Positions 32,335-37,379 of a stretch of DNA of 37,379 nt are shown in pieces (position 1 is the first letter of the stretch; each line of letters begins with the position of its first letter). This DNA comes from a bacterium (GTDB lineage Bacteria > Planctomycetota > Planctomycetia > Pirellulales > Pirellulaceae). The notes below the pieces were generated by a model. It saw nothing but the letters and a program-made list of their open reading frames with translations, was not told the DNA's origin and made no database searches. The stretch covers positions 1-37,379 of the forward strand of contig JAUIGN010000068.1 of assembly GCA_030430075.1 (NCBI GenBank), read 5' to 3'. Position numbers and translations under genes: made by a program.

Positions 32335-33551
32335 TGGTGTCCATTGCCGTAAGGCCCGCTGCAAGTCCTGGCGCCGCGGTCATCCCGCGCCAACCCGGTC
32401 ACGCGATGCGTCCCGTGATTGTGTTTGAGGGAAACGACAATGCGCTATCCATCGTTCGCCGCCTGGGACGCCGCTCGATTCCAGTCTACGTGTTAAACGA
32501 TCCCAACGCGGACGTCCAATATAGCCGCTATGCTCGCCGGCTACCGGTTTCGACATCGTCACCCTTCCCGCAGGCGGCGATCGAGTTTCTTACCGGAGCG
32601 GCCTCGGACGACTATACGGGGGCCATTCTGTTAGCCGCCAGCGACCAAGCGCTGACCGTGGTTGCACGACACCGCAAGCAGTTGGAAAAGAAGTTCCTCC
32701 TGGACCTGTCCAACCCGACCGCCCAAGAAGGGATGCTCGATAAACTCACGACCTACCGGATCGCAGATGCGGCCGGCGTGCCGACTCCACAGTACTGGCA
32801 GGTAGACGACCGAAGTGAGCTGGAAGGTCTCCGCGCATCGCTGGTATATCCGTTGATCGTCAAACCCCGCCATTCGCACCAGTTTGTCAGAAAGTTCAAA
32901 AGCAAGTTTGTCGTCGTTCACACGTTTGACGAGCTGCTGAGGGCGTATGACGTCGTGACCGAAGCCAACATTGATGTGCTTCTTGTCGAGATGATCCCTG
33001 GCCCGGACTCGCGTCTCTGCAGTTATTACACCTATCTGGACGAGGAAGGAAACGCGCTCTTCGATTTTACCAAGCGGATTGTGCGGCGGTATCCCATGAA
33101 CATGGGACTGGCCACGTACCATGTGACCGACCATGTCGAAGGGATTAAGAAGCCATCACTGAGATTGTTTCGCCGGGCCGGTCTCCTGGGACTGGCGAAT
33201 GCCGAGTTCAAGTATGACGTGCGTGACGACACGTTGAAGCTGATTGAATGCAATGCACGGTTCACGGCCGCCAATGCACTCCTCGATAAGGCAGGCTTGG
33301 ACCTGAGCAGTCTGGTCTATAACCGGCTGGCCGACCTGCCCCTGCCGCGGCTGGACCATTTTCGCGATAACGTCACGCTGTGGGACCCGTTTCGCGACTA
33401 TAAGGCCTATCGCGAGTTGCGTGCGCGCGGCGAATTGACGGTCTTCGAGTGGCTGCGGGGCGTCTTCCGCCCGCAGGTCTTCGCCGGCTTCAACTGGTCG
33501 GATCCCAGCCCTGGAATCGCTCGTTTGCGTCGGCGGATCCTCAAGTCGTAA
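32334..33551 (+). CDS. ATP-grasp ligase, carbamoyl-phosphate-synthetase/D-aspartate-ligase-like
   Basis: A 405-residue protein. ATG 32334 overlaps the stop of the previous ligase as TGATG and has GGGGGAG just upstream. A TTG three bases earlier is possible. The pre-ATP-grasp domain is VIVFEGNDNALSIVRRLG (28-45). Then comes KLTTYRIADAAGVPTPQYW, the ATP-binding strand PLIVKPRHSHQF, an EMIPGPDSRLCSYYTYLDEE region and the metal-binding LIECNARFTAANAL near 305. This pattern is found in CarB-like and D-aspartate-ligase-like ATP-grasp proteins that form amide bonds on small acids. It is clearly different from the neighbouring ligase. Met26 (32409) could be an alternative start, since the conserved domain begins just after it. 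Confidence 0.85.
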   Translation: MVSIAVRPAASPGAAVIPRQPGHAMRPVIVFEGNDNALSIVRRLGRRSIPVYVLNDPNADVQYSRYARRLPVSTSSPFPQAAIEFLTGAASDDYTGAILLAASDQALTVVARHRKQLEKKFLLDLSNPTAQEGMLDKLTTYRIADAAGVPTPQYWQVDDRSELEGLRASLVYPLIVKPRHSHQFVRKFKSKFVVVHTFDELLRAYDVVTEANIDVLLVEMIPGPDSRLCSYYTYLDEEGNALFDFTKRIVRRYPMNMGLATYHVTDHVEGIKKPSLRLFRRAGLLGLANAEFKYDVRDDTLKLIECNARFTAANALLDKAGLDLSSLVYNRLADLPLPRLDHFRDNVTLWDPFRDYKAYRELRARGELTVFEWLRGVFRPQVFAGFNWSDPSPGIARLRRRILKS

Positions 33552-33555
33552 GCTG

Positions 33556-33606
33556 GCCCGATCAGGGGCGGTTCACTCGCCGATAGCAGCTGGCCTGATC
33601 TTGGGG
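33556..33606 (+). terminator. Possible hairpin terminator after the ATP-grasp operon
   Basis: GATCAGG (33560-33566) and CCTGATC (33594-33600) form a 7-bp stem, extended by GCCC/GGGGC with a bulge. It starts about 5 bp after the stop codon of the last ligase. There is no T-tract, so a rho-independent terminator is not certain. Confidence 0.3.
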
Positions 33607-33740
33607 CCAACGTCGTTCGTTGTGATTCACGTTCCGGCGCGTGTCGTTTGCAGAGAATCCACGGGCGGCTTGCCCTTGGGTTACAATGGGCATCGCACCG
33701 TCGACAATTCAGACCTGTGTTCGTTGGGAGGGGTACAACG

Positions 33741-34505
33741 ATGACGGAATGCTTGAGATGTCACCGAGTCCTGCTGCTTCTCATTCTCATGAGTTCCGAC
33801 TTCAGCGCCGCAGCAGAGCTTGGCGAGCACGTGGTCGAGCGGACTTACCGCACGCAGTTGACCTACCGCTGCATTGTGAGCGTGCCTGACGAGTATCAGG
33901 CCGACGATGCGCGCCAGTGGCCCATGATTTTGTTTCTCCACGGCGGCGGGTCGCCAAAGTCTGACCGGCTAAAGAAGACAATTCATCGGCTTACCCGTCT
34001 GCCGGCGGTCGTCGTTGCGCCGATTTGCCCACCCTCGCCAGACGGGCCTCGCTACCAGAAGTGGGACTGGAAGCAACTGGGTGAGGTCGTTCGTGAAATC
34101 AGCAAGAAGTATCGCATCGATGCGGAAAGGCGATCCGTCATTGGCTTCAGCATGGGCGGTTCCGGTGCCTGGGAACTGCCGTCTTACGAGCCGGAGTTAT
34201 TCACGAAGTGCGTGGTGATTGCCGGCGTCTGTCATCCGTGGTCTTTGCGGCACTACCCGATGACCCGCGTTTGGGTCTTCGTAGGTGAGAAGGACTACAT
34301 GCGCAAGGAGCAGCAGGAGACGGTAACCTCTGCCCAGCGTTTTGACGTGGACGTGGTTGAGACCGTATGGGCGGGAGCGGACCACGGAGGGATCTTCAGG
34401 TTAGCGATGGCGTATCCGAGGATGCTGGAGTGGCTCGTGGCGGATGAAGACCTGAGGATCGGACCAGCGCCGATGGGCCCTAGCAAGAGCGGGGGCTCAA
34501 AGTAG
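33741..34505 (+). CDS. Secreted alpha/beta-hydrolase, esterase-like
   Basis: A 254-residue protein. ATG 33741 has GGGAGGGG 7 nt upstream. The signal peptide is about 1-25 (HRVLLLLILMSSDFSAAAE). The mature protein has the PHB-depolymerase/feruloyl-esterase-like plan: FLHGGGSPKSD (65-75) for the oxyanion hole, GFSMGGSGAWE (135-145) with nucleophile Ser137, VFVGEKDYM with probable Asp185, and ADHGGIF with His215. A complete catalytic triad is thus present. It probably hydrolyses an ester in the periplasm or outside the cell, for example on polysaccharide side chains. It is about 190 bp from the ATP-grasp operon and seems an independent unit. Confidence 0.88.
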   Translation: MTECLRCHRVLLLLILMSSDFSAAAELGEHVVERTYRTQLTYRCIVSVPDEYQADDARQWPMILFLHGGGSPKSDRLKKTIHRLTRLPAVVVAPICPPSPDGPRYQKWDWKQLGEVVREISKKYRIDAERRSVIGFSMGGSGAWELPSYEPELFTKCVVIAGVCHPWSLRHYPMTRVWVFVGEKDYMRKEQQETVTSAQRFDVDVVETVWAGADHGGIFRLAMAYPRMLEWLVADEDLRIGPAPMGPSKSGGSK

Positions 34506-35065
34506 CCGTTAAGGGCCCACGAACGCATTGTTACGGTCCATGCCGGTGTGGATGTTTGGGGAGCGGCTGGGAGTTGCCGTGCCACCGCCGTTGGGCATGC
34601 CTGCTTCGCATTCGCTTGAACATCGTGGCGTCGCAGAATGACCGACATTGTGTCCGCATACGCCGCGCTGGGGCTCCCTGACTTCCGGCCTGCCCTCGAT
34701 CAGATAACACCTGTGAGGCTGGCTAAGATTCGTCCAGGACTATCGGCCCCGTGAACATTTGTGCGCCGGAGACTGTGGATCGCCGATGAAATTGGGCCAA
34801 CGGGTGCGACTCGGCAACCCGTGGATGATGGTCTTCATTCGAATGGGGCCCGGAGAATGGGGGCCCGGACAGGCCCTTTTTTCGTTACAGCCCGCAAGCC
34901 CCGAATTTTTCGTAGAAGACCGACGATCGGCGCGACCCGAGTCGATCCTAATGAATGCTTTCAGGGGCAGAAGATAGCCAAGCTGGGGCGGTCTTCCCCG
35001 GGGTGTGGTTGCCCGCGTCGCAAATCGGGAACCTTTGTTTTGCTTTCACGGTAAAGGGGGCCATC
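34506..35065. other. Intergenic stretch before the porin gene
   Basis: This 560-bp stretch contains a good rho-independent terminator-like hairpin at 34861-34882. The rest shows no convincing gene. Small open frames have neither ribosome-binding sites nor protein-like composition. Confidence 0.5.
34861..34882 (+). terminator. Rho-independent terminator candidate
   Basis: GGGCC (34861-34865), a six-base loop and GGCCC (34872-34876) are followed at once by six T residues (34877-34882). The stem is short but all G-C. It lies 355 bp after the esterase gene and 180 bp before the porin gene, so it would end a plus-strand transcript reading out of the esterase region. Confidence 0.45.
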
Positions 35066-36625
35066 ATGTTGGAGCGGCTGAACGGCACTTGGCTCAACTT
35101 GTGCGCAACGGGTATTTTGTTCGTTCTGCTGTCGCTCCAGTGGTCAGAGCATGTCAACGCGCAGGGCGTCCTCGAGCCTGGAAACGACGTGGTTGAGGTC
35201 CCACGACGCACGCTGACTGAAATTCAGCAGGAATTAGAGGCTTTGCGAGCCAGGGATTTGGAGCGCCAAGCGTGGGAAGCCTCGATCATGAATCGCTTGC
35301 CGGCGACGACATTCCAATTCAGCGGTACCGAGAGCGAAAGCCGGTTGATCGGCTGGGACCGCGACCCCAAATCAAGCCATGACCAGTCAGGCATGGGCGC
35401 CAAGTCGAAGCACGACGGCTATTCATGCAAGAGTTGCCCGGGTCAGTGGATGCCTCTGGAGGCTCCGTGCGTCGATTGCCCGCGAGTTTCAACGCTTAGC
35501 CCCTACTTCAACGTGAATGTCTTTGGTGCGCTCAAGCTTGACATGCTGTTCAATAACGCACGACCTATCGCACCCGGCACACCATTTTTTCTCGCTCCTG
35601 ATTCGCTTAGCGGGTTGCGCCAAGACACCTTTGACATCCATGCTCGGCAAACCACACTTGGAGCCGCATTGACCGGTCCCCAGGTCGGGGCGTTCCAATC
35701 GGGAGGCCTCGTGTTAGCGATGCTATACAACGACGCGGTCATTGTTGACCAATACGGTTTCCTACCCCTTCAGGCGTATGGCGAATTGCGAAACGAAGAT
35801 TGGCGATTTGCCGCGGGATTGCAATTTGACGTATTTAGTCCAGGATTACCAACGGTCCTGCCCTTTTCGGCGCTCGCAGCTTCCGGTAACGCCGGCAATG
35901 CGTTTCGAGGCCAACTGCGGCTCGAGCGGTTTCTGAACCCGACGAACGACCGCCAGTGGACGCTGCAATTCGCCCTGAGCGAGCCGATCGTGACGACGAT
36001 CGACCCGGCGTTCGGGTTGAGCGAGGATAATGGCTGGCCGAATGTCGAGGGACGCGTTGCTTGGGGGCATGGACCGGCCGAGCTCGTTGGACTGGAAGTG
36101 AAGCGGCCATTTGAGGTTGGAGTTTCTGGAGTCGTCGGCCAGAATCGAACCACACGGCAAAATCCGAATACGCTCGTTATCGATCGCGTCATCGCCGATG
36201 TTTGGGGACTCAGCGGTGACTTTCGCTGGAAGATCAATGACACCTTCGGTGTCATGGGCGAATTCTACACAGGCCAGACGCTGGGCACCTACAATGCGGG
36301 AATTCTGCAGTCTGTCAATGGCGATACGTTGGACGGAGTTCGTACGACCGGTGGCTGGGCGGAGTTCTTTGTCTACTTAACGCCGTGCCTGCATAGTCAC
36401 ACTGGATACGCCATCGATGACCCGCGTGACACTGATCTGGCAACCGCAGCCATCTCGCTCGCGCGAGCCCGCAACCAGACACTTTACACAAACCTTCTCT
36501 GGGACTTGAACGCAACCTTCCGCGTCGGGTTTGAGTTCACCTGGCGGAAAACAGATTACCTCTTCGCCGGAATCCCTGACAACGAAGGGCCCGGTTTCCA
36601 TACACAATTTCAGTGGGCGTTTTAA
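35066..36625 (+). CDS. Porin-like outer-membrane beta-barrel protein
   Basis: A 519-residue protein. ATG 35066 follows AGGGGG at a short distance. The signal peptide is about 1-33 (LCATGILFVLLSLQWSEHVNAQ). A coiled-coil segment follows (about 49-75; TLTEIQQELEALRARDLERQ). Then comes a Cys-rich stretch with two CxxC pairs (Cys121/124 and Cys135/138). From about 147 the sequence alternates like amphipathic strands (YFNVNVFGALKLDMLFNN) and continues to the end. The last residues are FQWAF, with the terminal Phe typical of barrel assembly signals. The layout recalls DcaP/OprP-type trimeric porins, where an N-terminal coiled coil precedes the barrel. The substrate is unknown. It stands alone after a possible terminator. 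Confidence 0.82.
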   Translation: MLERLNGTWLNLCATGILFVLLSLQWSEHVNAQGVLEPGNDVVEVPRRTLTEIQQELEALRARDLERQAWEASIMNRLPATTFQFSGTESESRLIGWDRDPKSSHDQSGMGAKSKHDGYSCKSCPGQWMPLEAPCVDCPRVSTLSPYFNVNVFGALKLDMLFNNARPIAPGTPFFLAPDSLSGLRQDTFDIHARQTTLGAALTGPQVGAFQSGGLVLAMLYNDAVIVDQYGFLPLQAYGELRNEDWRFAAGLQFDVFSPGLPTVLPFSALAASGNAGNAFRGQLRLERFLNPTNDRQWTLQFALSEPIVTTIDPAFGLSEDNGWPNVEGRVAWGHGPAELVGLEVKRPFEVGVSGVVGQNRTTRQNPNTLVIDRVIADVWGLSGDFRWKINDTFGVMGEFYTGQTLGTYNAGILQSVNGDTLDGVRTTGGWAEFFVYLTPCLHSHTGYAIDDPRDTDLATAAISLARARNQTLYTNLLWDLNATFRVGFEFTWRKTDYLFAGIPDNEGPGFHTQFQWAF

Positions 36626-36634
36626 CACGTGCAG

Positions 36635-36841
36635 TCACTGCGACACCGTCCAGCGGCACTCGTACATCCCGTCGACCTCTGGATTGACGAGTGACCAGCC
36701 GATCAGGGAACCGTAAGGATGGTCGACGGTATACTGCGTCTCAACCAGGCGAGGCGGCTTCGAGCCGTCGGCCGATCGGAGGACGAGATTGTAGTTTTCA
36801 TAGGGACGTTGATTGGAAAAGAGCAGCCAGACCGTGACCAC
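36635..36841 (-). CDS. Possible small hypothetical protein, convergent with the porin gene
   Basis: A 68-codon frame with GTG start and no ribosome-binding site. It ends 9 bp from the porin stop. The reading is protein-like (NYNLVLRSADGSKPPRLVET, HPYGSLIGWSLVNPEVDGMY) and stays so for about 32 codons upstream of the GTG until an in-frame TGA. The real start could therefore be lost, making this a remnant. It looks beta-rich. No family was recognised. Confidence 0.35.
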   Translation of the reverse strand: MVTVWLLFSNQRPYENYNLVLRSADGSKPPRLVETQYTVDHPYGSLIGWSLVNPEVDGMYECRWTVSQ

Positions 36842-36971
36842 TTCGACCGGAATGGTCGTACGGAAAATGCTCCGATCCTGTCCGAATTCTGTTGCACTGG
36901 TCCCCTCTGTGCCAACATGACTGAGACAACTGCCTCCTCATTTATTACTGTAGAGGGCGAGGAGGCCATGG

Positions 36972-37118
36972 ATGTCAGACCGCACGGAAGAAAACTCGAA
37001 AAAACCCGACGCAGAAGTCTCCGAGGTGCCCGAGAGGGCGGCAAGGCGTGCACCGACCGCGACATCAGGGCCTGGCAAGACTGGGAGTCCCCGTCCGGCG
37101 TCATGTTGCTGGTCATAG
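36972..37118 (+). CDS. Possible 48-aa polar peptide with strong ribosome-binding site
   Basis: ATG 36972 is preceded by GAGGAGG at 6 nt, one of the best ribosome-binding sites in the window. The product starts MSDRTEENSKKPDAEVSEVP, is highly charged and ends after 48 codons at TAG 37116-37118. Length and composition do not identify it. It could be a small protein, or the start of a longer gene broken by a frameshift near 37090. Confidence 0.3.
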   Translation: MSDRTEENSKKPDAEVSEVPERAARRAPTATSGPGKTGSPRPASCCWS

Positions 37119-37320
37119 CCTACACTGCCCGTCGCTCGACGGACGAATCACTCCGCACGGCCTTCCGCGTTACCGCATGGCAGTGAAGTTCTCGCCACGA
37201 GTGATGGGCCCAATCGCCTGGAACGGTTTGCCTCCGCTGCTAGGGAGAACGATTGGATCTGGCTCCTCAGTCTTCGCTCATTGGGCCTGTCAGATTTTTT
37301 GTGTCACGCCAGCAGGAACA

Positions 37321-37377
37321 CTATTTGCTTAAGTCAGGCATCCGGTCTTCGTACATGACGGCGAAGTGATTCAGGGC
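37321..37377 (-). CDS. C-terminal end of a gene cut by the right edge
   Basis: The reverse strand reads ALNHFAVMYEDRMPDLSK and then TAG (37323-37321), in frame with the window edge. Eighteen codons are too few to identify a family, but the reading is protein-like and leaves room for a gene entering from the right. Confidence 0.3.
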   Translation of the reverse strand, partial: ALNHFAVMYEDRMPDLSK

Positions 37378-37379
37378 CT

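Larger units (their letters stand above)
36626..37379. other. Right end of the window with only weak small reading frames
   Basis: Beyond the porin gene I find three weak candidates: a minus-strand frame at 36635-36841, a plus-strand frame at 36972-37118 and the last codons of a minus-strand gene at 37321-37377. No repeats or other structure were seen. Confidence 0.5.

Overview
The window looks like a piece of a GC-rich Planctomycetota chromosome, most likely Pirellulales. The evidence is the gene content: three secreted sulfatases, an adjacent DUF1549/DUF1553 and DUF1501 pair, a DUF4159 protein, very large secreted TPR proteins, many signal peptides and an outer-membrane barrel protein. No rRNA, tRNA, CRISPR array, complete insertion sequence or prophage was recognised.

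Layout. Positions 1-363 (minus) hold the start of a secreted protein made almost only of AAQKGG hexapeptides, cut by the window edge. Positions 1068-19488 are one long minus-strand block, read from high to low coordinates: a 781-aa TPR/beta protein, a 2594-aa TPR/beta giant, a TolQ/ExbB-type motor subunit, two ExbD/TolR-type subunits, a single-pass membrane protein, a five-pass DUF4159 protein, a 576-aa TPR protein and finally an iduronate-2-sulfatase-like sulfatase. The first eight look like one functional unit: a proton-driven inner-membrane motor with large periplasmic or surface repeat proteins. An 858-bp gap with a 29-unit tandem array separates the two ExbD genes.

Positions 19874-23508 (minus) carry the DUF1501 and DUF1549/DUF1553 pair. 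Positions 24016-27659 hold a secreted double heavy-metal-associated (HMA) domain protein and two divergent sulfatases whose start codons are only 27 bp apart. After a gene-poor stretch comes an HTH regulator (28203-28691).

Positions 29567-33551 (plus) are a tight operon: an NAD(P)-dependent beta-hydroxyacid dehydrogenase-like protein, an RraA-like aldolase and two different ATP-grasp ligases. This is a candidate small biosynthetic pathway with no known product. It is followed by a secreted esterase-like hydrolase and a porin-like outer-membrane protein. The last 750 bp hold only weakly supported small reading frames.

At DNA level, a composite repeat family occurs at three loci (about 7629-7773, 24601-24696 and 28718-28951): short tandem units with a CGCGGGTC core ending in a conserved terminal unit and tail. 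The two most interesting items are the motor/giant-TPR operon and this repeat family with its neighbouring G-rich array. The double ATP-grasp operon comes next.
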